From Dendrocalamus latiflorus (taxonomy: Eukaryota > Streptophyta > Magnoliopsida > Poales > Poaceae): 64,000 bases of DNA. Numbering within the stretch: position 1 is the first letter of the stretch; each line of letters opens with the position of its first letter. The stretch covers positions 4,893,126 to 4,957,125 of the forward strand of contig CM029610.1 of the NCBI GenBank assembly GCA_017311315.1. The letters are read 5' to 3'. A program made the translations under genes and the position numbers. The notes under the pieces are model-generated. The model worked only from the letters and a program-made list of their open reading frames with translations. It was not told the origin of the DNA and did not search any database. Shown in pieces: positions 49,046 through 60,994 of this stretch.

Positions 49046-49652
49046 TCTCAATCCTTTTCTCGCAACATCGGAGAAAGACTACTACTAATTATCTATAGTT
49101 AAGAGTGTATCATCAAACAGCATGTGTTCTACCGGAGAAGCATCTCTAGTCTAATATCTGCTCTTCAAAAGCAACTACCAGTCTGTTGCAAAAGAATGAT
49201 GCGACGCGGTGCAAGTCTGATCTGAGCTAAGAATGGAGAATGTGTTGCTGTCAACCAACTTTGTGCTGATGAGAAAGCCGACACTGCTGTAACACCGTGT
49301 AAATCCCAAAATTACAAAAGTTGCATGCAGCCGCAGAACCAATATACTGTATATTTACTCCCTAGTCCCTAGTAGGACCAGGAGCAAAGCAAAATAATGA
49401 GATGTGATATTGAGAATTGATTTCTCGCTGTTCTTTCTTTCTGTACTGTACAATCTGTATCTGTGCGATTGAGATTGCTCTAGAAGTGGAGAATTACTAA
49501 TTACTATATTTCTTCATATTACATTTACATAGAGAATTAACAGAAGCATGATCAGATTCTTGCTAAGAATTTCTTTGAGACACAAGTGTACAATGCCAAA
49601 AGATTTCAATGAGGGTGTTTGATCAGTCTGCAGCCTTGGCAAAGCAGAACAG

Positions 49653-52015
49653 TTATGTATGCTGCCTTATGCTGATTAGCTCAATGTCGAAGATGAGTGT
49701 ACCAAGAGTGGAACCCTCTCCATTTGCGAGGCGTGTTGGGTTGAATATAGTAGTAAATAGCCTCTGCCGATCAAAGAACTGCACATGAAACAGCAGGCAA
49801 AATTAGTCTTTCCATGAAGCCTTATCAGTCACGTCATTCAGTGACTCAAGCAAAGATTTTCTTAATCTAAGCACATCGATATGCATGAGGATAATATAAC
49901 AGTAATAGCTTCTAGGAGAAACATTTCTGAATACATGACGTGTGCAACAGAAAGGAACATGTTGGAATCTAGGAATTGCCTAGATTGCAGAAACTTCAGC
50001 TGAGCATAAGTAAAATAAAATAATGAATGTGGAACTCCGGAATCTGGATAGCACAAAACTTACATTAGGAGGAATTGGTTCTTGTGATGTGTTTTGGTAT
50101 CCCTGTGATGGCGGAATTATCACACGGCGAAGACCACCAACTCTCATGGACTTCACTGCTGCTTCAATACCAGGTATAACCTGCAAGACTCATGTGTTAG
50201 ATTATGGCAAGAAATGTATTGAGTGGGACATAAGATAAACGAGAGAAATTCACCAAGACCATGATGAATAAAAATTCTCAGGGAACATTCAGAGCCATAA
50301 GAATAGATACTTGTCGAGATGTATTCAGCGGTTTTGAAGCTAATTTACAATTAATCTGCATTGACTAAACTCCACATAGAACAAGGATAATTGCCATCTT
50401 AACACCAGGCCTGTGGATAGCATTACACAATGTAGTTTCTCTTCCTTGCTATTTAGCCACTGGAATTCTCTGCATATAATTCATTACTTGGGCATGCTTG
50501 CAAGAATGTATTACAATTACAGTACTTAAAAGTAAAAAAATAATATCCAGAAAATGTAGCAAAGCTTGTTATTTAGCTATGCTTATTCCTTTCTGAAATA
50601 TTGGGGAGATCTACATAAAGAACGCGTGAAGGAAGAGATAATGCAAGGAGCAGATCATCTTCTTCAGGCAGCAATGCAAGTGCTGGCACGCCAACAAGGT
50701 TGTTGTTGTTACCAGAAGCTCCAGTACAAGAAGACGATGATCTCACTGGATGATGTGTTGAGCCACCAAAAACTCAGGAAAATGATGTGGGGTGTCTTTT
50801 GGATTTGATCAGTATGCGTTTCTGCTTGTCAGGTCTTAGTTTCTGAGTTCAAGCTGGGCTTGTCTGTAGGATGGTTATGTTGTTGAGGGGTGAACAATGG
50901 AGTGTGAATTTGGTGTAACAGTTGTTTTCCGTTTTTCAGTAATGGAAATGGGGGTTGTCCCCGTACAGGCAGAAAAAGTAGCAAAGCTCATTAGCCATCA
51001 AAACATGATTTTAAGCTAGGGATCCTCAAGTACTTTTCAAGAACAGAATAACTTTAATTTGTTGTAGCCTCAAACTTTCACCAAACGAACTAAAATTACG
51101 GCACGTAGTGTAGTAGCAGCACCCTCAAATGCAATTCATTCCGTGGCGGAGGACCCGATAGGGCAAGGCCTGGCGCACGCCAGGCCTTGATGCGGGCGGC
51201 GGGAGGCGGGCAGGGGGAGGCGGGAGGCGGGCGGCCGGCGGGAGGCGGGCAGGCGGCGGGAGGCGGGAGGGCGGCGGGAGGCGGGCGGCGGGCGTCGGGA
51301 GGCGGGCGGCCGGCGGGAGGCGGGAGATCCACCCCGCCTCATTTTTTTCCCCGTCCTCCGCCATTGAATTCATTTATTATGCAACGAGTTCAGATGAAGT
51401 TTTTATCTCACATTTCCGGACCCGATGGTGAAGACAAACGGCATCGGATCACCGGTCTCGTCCTTGTGATCATAGGTTGAGTCGAAGCGCCATCCTTGCT
51501 TCGCAGCCAATCTCCCATAATAGTGAATTGCAACCTTCACACAAGGAAACATAAGAACCTTTCCTACACCTTTCTCAAAAGTAAATATCATACAAGCCAC
51601 AAAAATGACTGCGTTACATATATGCAATCCCTGCAATTCTAACTTCCTAAGTCATAAGCAGAAAATTCCAGTGCATTTATGCCAAATTGCCAATGATTAG
51701 CTTAGTATCAACTTGTAAGTAGTAAGCGGAAGTTATGCAGAAAGGCGGCGCCTTTACCTGGTCTCCGTCGGCCGGGACCTCGCCGGAACCCTCCCGGAGG
51801 TCTAGGGCTTTAACGCCGCCGGAGCCGGGGATCTCGGCGAATCTAGGGGCAGCGGCGGAGGCGGCGGCCGTGGGGAGGGAGGAGGCGCAGGAGGCGAGGA
51901 GGAGGTGCCTTCTTGTGACCGTGAAAGATGGTGCTGGAGCTAGGGTTACGGCTTTCGTTTTGCTGGGAGGCGGCGGAACGGCGCCGGCGGCCGCAGCGAC
52001 GGCAGTTACGACCAT
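49653..52015 (-). CDS. FKBP18: Chloroplast FKBP-type peptidyl-prolyl isomerase (FKBP18-like)
   Basis: Four exons: 52015-51758, 51534-51412, 50180-50064 and 49778-49653, 207 residues, all GT-AG in phase 0. The N-terminus looks like a plastid transit peptide followed by a twin-arginine (Tat) lumen signal: RR at 35-36, the hydrophobic HLLLASCASS, then AASAAA before mature PRFAEIPG. The FKBP domain follows (VAIHYYGRLAAKQGWRFDST, VIPGIEAAVKSMRVGGLRR, IPPSQGYQNTSQEPIPPN, LIFDIELISI). It would catalyse Xaa-Pro isomerisation in the thylakoid lumen; several lumen FKBPs retain little activity. The orthology to Arabidopsis FKBP18 is from memory. Intron 2 (1.2 kb) carries a non-LTR insertion and a GC-rich inverted-repeat block. 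Confidence 0.9.
50567..50969 (+). mobile_element. Non-LTR (LINE-like) insertion in FKBP intron 2
   Basis: A 403-bp segment is flanked by a 19-bp direct repeat with one mismatch, cagaaaatgtagcaaagct at 50548-50566 and cagaaaaagtagcaaagct at 50970-50988. Long target duplications of this kind mark target-primed reverse transcription. The plus frame ending at 50808 (KERVKEEIMQGADHLLQAAM) may be the C-terminus of a LINE ORF2, but the identity is unproven. No clear poly(A) tail remains. Confidence 0.62.
51127..51385. repeat. GC-rich minisatellite bounded by inverted repeats, FKBP intron 2
   Basis: A ggcgggagg-based minisatellite (about 51193-51333, units near 8-17 bp) is preceded by a perfect 12-bp-stem palindrome (51164-51189, caaggcctggcg/cgccaggccttg). 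It is enclosed by an inverted pair: ggcggaggac at about 51145-51154 and gtcctccgcc at about 51353-51362, with further imperfect pairing to gcaattcatt and aatgaattc outside. The open frames here on both strands are repeat artefacts. Confidence 0.8.
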
Positions 52016-52333
52016 GAACGCCGTTATTTATGTAATTCTATCTCTTCCCTTTCGTGCTCTACTTCGGGATTTAACCTGATTTCCTTCCTCTTTTTCTCTT
52101 TTCCCTTTCTGAATTCGTTGTTTTTGTATAGTTTTAAAAAAGAAAAAATCAAGTAGATTGCCGTTAAATTGCCTTTTTTTTCTTCTTTGGAATGAAGTCA
52201 TTCATTGATAAAAGAATCCATGGGACCGGTTCTATTCAGAATACAAAGGGGTGTAAATTTTAATATGTAGGGATTCATTTGTTCGTATGTTTGAGCTTCA
52301 TTCACTCAATTGAATCGCATAATAAATGAATGA

Positions 52334-52591
52334 GGAGCTGTTTGGTTGCTAGCCACACTTTGCCAATAAAAATTGCCACACTTGCCTAAGTTGAGGTGCT
52401 TAAATTCTTTGCCACACCTTAGCAAGCCTAAGGGAATCTTGACACACTTTTTTGAGTCATTGACGTGTGGGACCTAGTTTGCTGGAAGCGAATCTTGTCA
52501 CAACTGTGGCTGCAACCAAACAGCTCGTTGAGTTGGTCAAATTTGCCTAACCTTAGACGTGGTAAACTGTGACTGGCAACCAAACAGCCCC
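52334..52591. mobile_element. Tourist-like MITE
   Basis: 258 bp; ends GGAGCTGTTTGGTTGCTAGCC and, inward, GGGGCTGTTTGGTTGCCAGTC; target duplication TGA (52331-52333, 52592-52594). Located between the FKBP gene start and the LINE relic. Confidence 0.8.
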
Positions 52592-52689
52592 TGAATGTAT
52601 GTAAGATATTGTGTAGGTGATTGTATGCTAAGATTGTGTGCTAAAAGCACATTTACTACAGTAGGGCTCCTGCTCCTCGTCTGGAGCTA

Positions 52690-54470
52690 GTTTCTTTTTA
52701 GAAAACAAAGCTGCATTCAATTCAAAAGTTCAACTCTATTACAATCTGAATTCAGAGAATCTAAAACAAAGGAGAACGGAACACTAAACCAAGTAGAAAC
52801 AAACTTACTCTTGCAGCTAGCCTTAGCAATCTGATGCGCCGAACCATTAGTCGACCTCCTGACGAACACCACTCTATATTTAGCAAATAGACTCAGTTGT
52901 GCTTAGGGTGCATTTGGTTGAGCTTTTGGGAGCTGCTTTTGCTTCCAAAAAGTCAAAAGCCAACCAAAGGGGTGAAAGCCAGAAGCTGCTTTTTCAGAAT
53001 CAGCTACTTTTGGGTAGTACAGTTTTGAAAGCACCTTGGACTCTGCTTTTGGCTTTTGGCTTTCTGCTTTCTGCTTTTTGAAATGGTGAAAATAGAGAGC
53101 TGTTTCACAGTTGTTTCAAGGAAAATAGAGATAGGAGGTAAGTTTTATACTTGTTTGAACCAAACAGCTTACAGCTTTTCCATAGCCCACAACCTACAAC
53201 AGCTTTTCCACAGCCCACAGCTCACAGCAGCTTTTTCAGAAGCCACAGCTCAACCAAACACACCCTTAATCCCTTAAAACGAGTGGTCTAAAGAAACTTT
53301 TTCAAGCTTTTGACACATGGACAAACTATTTGTTTCAATCACGATTCGTGGGATCCCCATCTCCTGCGCCAGTTCAACCGCCCTTTTACAAGCCAAGATT
53401 TTCGACAATTCGAGACTAGCTATAGTTGGCAAAAAGTAGCCTCAATGTCCTTAAAACCAAGTCCTCCTTCCTTCTTTTCCTGGCACAGCTTGTTCCAACC
53501 TATCCAGTGGATTTTTCTACACCCATTCTTCACCCCCTACCAAAAATTAGCAGTTAAAGAGATTAGTTTCTGACACAGGGACTTGTTGAATTTGAAACAG
53601 CTCATAGTGTAAGCAGGAACCGCTTGGAGCACCAACTTCTCCAGGACCTCTTTCCTAGCCTGAGACAGTTCTTGACACTTCTATCCTTGAATCTTACCCC
53701 ATACTCGCTCTCTAATATGTTTGAACGCTCCATCCTTAGATCTTCTAACCACCGTTGGAAGGCCCAAAAACTTTTCATTCAAAGCCTCCTGATGAATGCC
53801 CAAACACCTTTTGATATTTAGCCTTTCTTCCTCTCTACAACCCGGTCCAAAGAAAATGGACGACTTTTGCAAGTTAACCCGCTGCCCTGACAACACCTCA
53901 TACTCCTGAAGGATAGCTTTCAGAGCCGAGAAACCAAGCTGAGTCGCCTCAAAAAAACCAGACCTTCATCCGCAAAGAGAGGGTGTGTAATGTGCGGCCT
54001 AGCTACTCCAAAAGAAACACATCACAACCTCCGAGCCTCTCGGGCCTCACGAAGAAGTGAAGTGAAACCCTCCACACACGGCAAGAAAAGATACAGAGAG
54101 ATCAGATCACCTTGCCTAAGACCCCTTGATGGCAAGAACACCCTTGACTCACCCCCATTCAACTTAACTGAATATCTCACTGAAGAAACACAACACATCA
54201 GCATATCCTTCCACCCTTCAGAGAAGCTCAGTTTTAGCATGACCTGCTCTAAGAAAGACCATTCGACCCGATCATATGCCTTCATCATATCCAGTTTGAC
54301 CGCCCGCACAAAGCGGTGATTTGTTTTTCTTGCTCCTAATCGCATGAACACACTCATAAATAATGAAGACATTGTTAGTGATACGTCTTCCTGGGACAAA
54401 GGCACTTTGCTCATCTGGAGCAAGTTAAGGGAAATGTTTGGCACAAGATGGACTCCAAAAACTGTGTGAG
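52690..54470 (-). pseudogene. Degenerate LINE with internal deletion (RT to RNase H)
   Basis: Minus strand from about 54470 reads a LINE reverse transcriptase: VKLDMMKAYDRVEWSFLEQV, GGLRQGD-like LRQGDLISLYLF, FADEGLVFF (active-site FADD changed to FADE), GQRVNLQKSSIFFG, FLGLPTVV, then WNKLCQEKKEGGLGFKDIEAT near 53430-53500. It jumps directly to an RNase H-like domain (ACKRAVELAQEMGIPRIVIETNS near 53320-53390), so the zinc-binding region normally between them is missing. After a Tourist insertion (52916-53265) it resumes with VRRSTNGSAHQIAKASCKS near 52800-52860. Stops and frameshifts are present throughout. The 5' part of the element is absent, as is usual for truncated LINEs. Confidence 0.88.
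52916..53265 (+). mobile_element. Tourist-like MITE nested in the LINE
   Basis: 350 bp; ends GGGTGCATTTGGTTGAGC and, inward, GGGTGTGTTTGGTTGAGC; target duplication TTA (52913-52915, 53266-53268). It is the inverted relative of 14682-15027. Confidence 0.86.
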
Positions 54471-55073
54471 AGAGGATTAGAAGCAAAAAGACTGTGCTAC
54501 CCCTGATTTTATCACTTAGATCTATTTGTTTCTTACTGCTTTTTATTTGTACAAAATTTACGAAATTTCTCAGGATGGATCGATATTCCATTTGCATGCA
54601 TACCATACGAATATGATGAGATGATTGTATATTATATCAATAATAAAGTCGATTAATTAGGAGTTCAATAAATTTCATTTGAAGAATTGAGCTTTTACAT
54701 GTAACAATCATACATCATTTCATCAATTTGTCAACATATTTGAAACATTAAATTCACACTGAATATCCATTTGAAGAATCGAGCTTTTACATTTATTAGA
54801 ACTTTAGAAGAATATATAAAATTGCTCTCATCTCCCAATGTGATTCAATCGCTTACTCTAAAGCAAACAACAATAAAACAAGACTTACTCCACTAATTCA
54901 ACTGGAATCAAACTAAACAAGTTCTTTCTATCCATATCACTGTCAATAAGCAGCAGCACCACTCTTATCACATTATTCCTGATCAAAGCTCCTATTGCAT
55001 CCTACTCTCAAATCCAATTAGCTAGATTGTCAAATGGAAAGAAAAAATTAATCAAACACTGTTACTCAAATGG
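54471..55073. other. A/T-rich intergenic, nothing recognised
   Basis: Contains two copies of catttgaagaat(t/c)gagcttttacat at about 54677 and 54770, a short direct duplication. No gene seen. Confidence 0.4.
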
Positions 55074-55078
55074 CAATC

Positions 55079-56148
55079 TGTTACTCACTACAACAAAAGG
55101 CAATATTTTTCCAAGTCATCCATCATTCCTATGTTTTCTCCCTTGATCAACAATACAACCTATAGAATAGGATCCAATCTACATGAGTATCACAATATAT
55201 AGGTTCATATGAGGACAACAAATAATAGCACCAACTAGCCGATGGTTCATGGCACATCTAGGCATGTTATGGCATAAAAATTATTAATAGCATGCAGTAG
55301 AACAAATCAAAACCAAAAAAAATTACTCAAATAAAATCTAGGCATCAGTTCATTCTAGATCTAGGTAGCAAAATACACCCCTTTCCCAAATGGTCGAATT
55401 TAGTTGGAGGGTATAAATACCTCTCCACCAGCTTAAGGACAGATGCCAGAGACCTCATTTAACATTCTTGAGCTTAGAGCACACTCTCCACACCTCATAC
55501 ACACTTGTTGCATTCAATTGAGGTATCGAATTCAAGTGCATTCACTATAGATTGATCCTTGGCACTTGATTGCCATCAAGCGAAGATTGTGGTTTCTTTA
55601 CTCTTGGTGTTTGCCGGTACCTAGACGGCTTGGCGGGAGTACGCGCGATGTTCTCTCAAAAAGGTTGTGAAGAGGCCCGGTGCCATATTGTGAGTGGCTC
55701 GGTGTTCGCCATCTCCGGAGTGGAGGAAAAATAACTACTAGTGAAATCAAGGAGTAAGGCTTAATTTGTGGAGTAGGTCCAAGTTGTTTAGGCTTTTCTC
55801 AACGTGGACTAGTAAAGACCGGCAAGTCTTCAATAGTACGACAAAACATCTTGTGTCATCTTTTGGTTATTTCTCTGTATCTACTTTCCGCATCTATATT
55901 TCTAGCAAATTGAGATAATTGAGATTGTCATATTTAGTTGTGTTAAAAATATATTTGTAGAGTCTTATCTTGTGGTGCCTTAGTTTTACTAGAATTGAGT
56001 AGGTCTTAAATTATTACTAGAATTGAGTAGGTTTTGAATTACAATATAAATCTTGCTTAGCTCTAAATTTGTAGAAATTAGTTTTAGAAAGTAAGAATTT
56101 TTAAAACCTTCTATTCACCCTCTCTAGTTGGCTATCATTGGTTCTACA
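55079..56148 (+). mobile_element. Solo LTR, 1.07 kb
   Basis: Begins TGTTACTCACTACAAC and ends TTGGTTCTACA, with the perfect target duplication CAATC at 55074-55078 and 56149-56153. A strong TATA motif gtataaatac lies at about 55411. The 3' end attcaccctctctagttggc resembles the junction seen in common grass LTR elements. No internal region. Confidence 0.87.
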
Positions 56149-56153
56149 CAATC

Positions 56154-57300
56154 CAAGGTAAAACAGTGCAATCACAAGTCTATAATGGGTATAGCCTAGC
56201 CAATTAATTTGCATCAACCTAGCACTAGTTATGCCATCCAGTGGAAAATGAACAAGAGTGCCGGATAGAGGCCTTGATATACAACACAAGAGGGGGCTTC
56301 CAGAGTGCGTGGATAAAACCCTACGGTGGTGGAAACATTAGCGGGTGTAGCTACGTTCAGAAGATGCATTATAAATGCCTTGTAATGACCATATGAGTAT
56401 CACGCCAAAGTTAGCGTGTCGGCGGAATAAGTTGGGCATCTCTTGTGGATAAAATATACGATCTTTTGTAGAATGAAAGCCATGTCCACAGTCAAGGGCA
56501 GGCGTGGGAACTTAATCAAGTTAGTCTCTATTTTGTAAAAATTATTTGTGGATGGAATGAAAAACATGATGGGTGGATAGAACTCCGACTTTAATTTTTC
56601 CTAAGTGGATAGAACTTAGTGAATATAATGGGTGATAGAACCCTAGTGACAAAAATAGCATATGGTAGATGAAATCATGCTATGTAACAGGTGAATAAAA
56701 CATGCACTGCTATTATTATTGCATACTCTTACACTATTTAAAAACATAGTTTAGTTAAAATGCTAAGTCTCACTCTTTCTACATATTCTATTTTAAATGT
56801 AGCTTGCTTCAAATAAAAGAACATCAAGCCTCCTATTGTTCACGGACACGCGTGCGCGCGCGCACACACACACACATATATATATTGCATTCTGTGTGGT
56901 GGCTTACTAATTACTTTCGTACTCATTGTTGCTCGATTTCTATCCTTTAGCAAGTAAAGAGGAGAAAGAAAAGCTTAGTGATCGTCTAAAAGTGTTGACA
57001 AGACTTGAAGATGAAGAGACCAATAATTAGGTCGTGAGCCTATATAGATTGTCTGTAGGCATATACTAAGGGTCCCTCCTATGTATTGTTTCCGTTTCCG
57101 TTGTTGCTCTTTTGAATGTTTTAGTCTGATCAACGTATGTATAAGTCAATAATTGTTAGGTCTATTTATGTATTATTCATTATTATTATATTAATTTTAT
57201 TTTTATGAGAGATATGTTTGATGTTTAGTAGTGTATTTATATATACTATCTATTAATATAAGAAATAGTGCAGAAGCATAGAGAATTACATGTGACAGGT
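56154..57300. other. Repeat-rich intergenic upstream of HEMC
   Basis: About 56540-56700 repeats ggtggata(g/a)aac-like words. 56850-56884 is a compound CG/CA/TA microsatellite (gtgcgcgcgcgcacacacacatatatat). 56950-57150 resembles the tail of an LTR retroelement but no ends are visible. Confidence 0.45.
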
Positions 57301-57576
57301 CCAGGGTTCGACGGGAGGGGCGGCATCTCTCTCTGCACGGTAGAGTCAACTTCGCTGTGGTTGGCCGTTGGCCAATCCTTACGCAATTATCCTCTCCGGC
57401 TCTCCCCCTGATCCATCTAGGCATCTATGCCGACCCCGAGCAGAGCACAACACACCGCAAGCACATCCCGTCCCATCCCAATAGAATAGAGAATTCCCCT
57501 GTAGAATAGAGAATTCTTTCTTCTTGGTCTCTCCTCTTCTCCGCCCCACCTAACCCACTCCTGCCAATCGCCGGAG

Positions 57577-60500
57577 ATGGTGTCGCTGAGATGCACCACC
57601 ACCGCCCACCACTCCCTCCTCGGCTCGCCGACCTGCCTCGCGCGCCCGCGCCGGAGGTGCCCCGCCGTCGTGCGCGCCGCCGTCGCCGTCGAGTCCGAGG
57701 CGCAGGCCAAGGTCTCCCTCATCAGGATTGGCACGCGCGGGAGGTGATCAGAATCGAGCCTTTGTTATGCTTTCTTTGGTTGAGATGATGGGGAATTTGC
57801 GGTTCGTTGGTGGTCATGTTGGGGGAAAATCGAGTCTTTAGGTGTTATTGGTTGGATTTGGGATGTGCGTTGGATTTGGGGATTTGGGGGTGGCAATGCG
57901 GATCCAGTTGCGTTTGGGATGTGCCAAACATTTTGCACACTGGGTGAATTTAGATGCAAAGTATTGAAAGTTTTTACCATGATGTACGCTTTTATCTTCG
58001 TTTTGTTGGAATCTTGGATCGGTAGTAACATGCCATTGACAATAGAGCTAAAGACTAGACTTTTGCAACCGGTAAGAGCAGCAAGGCTAATAATACAGCC
58101 TAGCCCATTCATATAGTAGTTTACAGCCAGCTGAATGCTGTATGACCCACCCTTTTCTCTCACAAAGTTTCTTGGTTCTTGTGCTTCAGCTGACTGCAAA
58201 CTTACAGCTCACCTCTCCTCTCTCTCCTCCATCTCAGCATACAGCTTACTAACAGCCTCTTATTATACTTGCTCTAAAATTGTACCTTTAGAGCAAGGCT
58301 AATAATACAGCCTTCAGCTGGCTGTATGGACACTTACAGCCCACTTATCAGCCCATTCATATAGTAGTTTACAGCCAGCTGAAGGCTGTATGACCCACCC
58401 TTTTCTCTCACAAAGTTTCTTGGTTCTTGTACTTCAGCTGGCTGTAAACTTACAGCCCACCTCTCTTCTCTCTCCTCCTCTCTCTCCTCCACCTCAGCAT
58501 ACAGCCTACTAACAGCCTCTTATTATACTTGCTCTTACATGTTATCTTGTACGATTGTTGCTCAATACGATAGGTTGTATTGTTTTTGCGTTTTAGAAAA
58601 GTAGCTAAAGGTTTCATGTGGATGTTTACAAGATTGTAGACCTGAGTTGCCTTTCTGCTTGTTTTGGCTTTGACTTACATTGGTGAGTTCGGGCTTTGAC
58701 TTGGATCTTGTGGAAAATATGCATCATTTTGTTTTTTTGTTGTTGGGAAAAAAGCTCTAAGAAGAAATCCACAAGAAAAGTTATTATTTACTGTCCAATC
58801 CTACTTTGTCTTTTCAATGTTCGGTTGAGTGTGTTTCAGTTGCTTTTTTCTGGATTAGAGTATCTTGCTTGAAATATGCAAGTCTATAATTCAAATTATT
58901 GGCTATTTAGGACAGTCCTCTTGCTCTTGCGCAAGCTCATGAAACCCGAGATAAACTGAAGGCGGCACACTCGGAGTTAGCTGAGGATGGAGCTGTTGAG
59001 ATTGTCATCATAAAGACCACAGGAGACATGATCTTGGACAAACCCCTAGCAGATATAGGGGGCAAGGGTTTATTCACCAAGGAGATAGATGACGCACTCT
59101 TGCAGGGAAGGATTGACATTGCAGTTCACTCGATGAAAGATGTTCCGACATATCTACCAGAAGGCACGATATTGCCCTGTAACCTCCCTCGTGAAGATGT
59201 CAGAGATGCATTCATATGTTTGACTGCAAAATTCCTTGCGGAACTTCCTGCTGGTAGTGTTGTTGGAAGTGCTTCCCTGCGGAGACAATCTCAGATTCTC
59301 CACCGATATCCATCACTAAAAGTAAGTTCTATGACTGCATTCATCATAGTACATGTTTTTTTGCTTTTGTTTTCTCCTCTGTTGTTTATCATGCTCCAAA
59401 TTCTCCATGCTTCACTCGTATGTTTGCCCGATGTTTTATGCCATGCAAATACCAGTTATAAAAACTTATATTTTTACTGCTAGATAATCCACTGTCCATT
59501 CATTAATACTTCCTCACGCACTCTTAAGCTCGTGTTTTTTTCCTTATATAGAGAGATCTCCGAGCTCTTTCTTGGCAATGTACAGCACACAGTTGTTTAT
59601 GCTGTCAAAAGAAAATCCTTGTATAAGCACATGTATTGCAGACTGCTATTGTGAAGGGGTGGTTTTCCGTGTCATAGTATGTAAAAGTACGCCTAGCTAG
59701 GATGTATTCTTGCAATATTTCTTTCCTCATAAAGAGGACTTGTCCTATCCAATTGCAGACTATCCTCAGTCTTCTACTTAGTCATATGTTCTGCTTTATT
59801 AATTTTACAAGCAAGGTTTGATTAGATATTCATCTCAATTAATGTAGGATTTAACAGTAGTGAACGTTTTCAGGTTGTTAACTTCAGAGGAAATGTTCAG
59901 ACAAGGTTAAGGAAACTCAAAGGAGGAGATGTTCAAGCTACATTGTTGGCACTGGCTGGACTAAAACGGTTAAACATGGCGGAAAATGCAACATCTGTAC
60001 TGTCAGTGGAAGAAATGCTTCCAGCAGTTGCCCAAGGTGCTATCGGCATTGCTTGCAGAAGCAATGATGACAAAATGGTAGGTGATATAATGTTCCAGAT
60101 ATGCTAGTACATTAAGAAACATAGAATCTGAATGTATAATGCCATATCCACATCTAACTCCAGCTGCACTATCTTGTAGTAATTCAACTTTGCATGCTCC
60201 TCTGATAAAGTGATAAATTGAGTGTCTATTTTTCTGGTTGGCAGCTGTACTACATCATGTCGTTACCACACCACAGATGATTGTTTCCAAATCCGATTGT
60301 CAGCAAACTCACATTTTTATTTGCCTAGTGCAGCCTCCAATCCTGTTGTTTGTTGCTCTTTACCCTGATCATGCTGCATATTTGGATTTTCCAAAAATAT
60401 TTCATTTCTGAAACTACTGATAGACTTACAGAACACTTTTAGAATATTTTTGATGTCTGAGTTCATATTTTTATTCTATTCAGCGATGTACATGAATGCC

Positions 60501-60994
60501 CTGTGCAGCTGTGCAGAGCATGCCAGGCACTTGCCTGAGCCGTTCTTTTATTTACACCGCTCTTGCTAAAGACGCTGAAACCTCCCTCTTTTTGTCCCTT
60601 TTTGTAGATGAATTATCTATCCTCGTTGAACCATGAAGATACCAGATTAGCTGTTGCATGTGAAAGAGAATTCTTGGCGGTTCTTGATGGTAACTGCCGA
60701 ACTCCAATTGCCGCATATGCTTATCGTGATAAGAATGGGAATTGTTCATTCCGAGGGCTATTGGCTTCACCAGATGGCTCTAAAGGTTTTTTTTTTTTTG
60801 CCATGAAAAGATATGATATGAAATAGCTGTTTTTTACTATGGAATGACAATTTTTTTTGGTGATTCTGCTTACAGTATATGAGACATCAAGAAGTGGACC
60901 ATATGCTTTTGATGACATGGTTGCAATGGGTAAAGATGCCGGCCATGAGCTGAAAGCAAAGGCTGGCCCCGGCTTCTTTGATAGCTTGCAATGA
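57577..60994 (+). CDS. HEMC: Porphobilinogen deaminase (hydroxymethylbilane synthase), chloroplast
   Basis: Five exons, 57577-57743, 58916-59321, 59874-60077, 60608-60785 and 60876-60994, encode 357 residues; all introns GT-AG. An Arg/Ala-rich plastid transit peptide (about residues 1-45) precedes IRIGTRGSPLALAQA. The enzyme condenses four porphobilinogens into hydroxymethylbilane, the third step of tetrapyrrole synthesis feeding chlorophyll and haem. Catalytic features are present: Asp131 in VHSMKDVP, the KGLFTKEID and SLRRQSQ substrate-binding arginines, and Cys289 in LDGNCRTPIAAYA, which carries the dipyrromethane cofactor. Exon 2 begins at 58916 after gacag, which restores the GTRGSPLA junction; the upstream ttag at 58910 would shift the frame. 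Intron 1 contains two adjacent Tourist-like MITEs. Confidence 0.96.
58076..58274. mobile_element. Tourist-like MITE 1 in HEMC intron 1
   Basis: 199 bp; GAGCAGCAAGGCTAATAA start, TATTATACTTGCTC end, target duplication TAA (58073-58075, 58275-58277). Confidence 0.85.
58291..58534. mobile_element. Tourist-like MITE 2 in HEMC intron 1
   Basis: 244 bp; GAGCAAGGCTAATAATAC start, TATTATACTTGCTC end, target duplication TTA (58288-58290, 58535-58537). It is highly similar and in the same orientation as MITE 1, 16 bp away, and longer because it has an extra segment near its left end. Confidence 0.87.

Noticed and set aside
51096..51480. Pro-rich or Gly-rich frames on both strands
   Set aside because: Pure products of the ggcgggagg minisatellite within the FKBP intron.
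58910..58915. Alternative HEMC exon 2 acceptor at ttag (58910)
   Set aside because: It would shift the frame at the GTRGSPLALAQ junction; the acceptor at 58915 preserves the conserved sequence.
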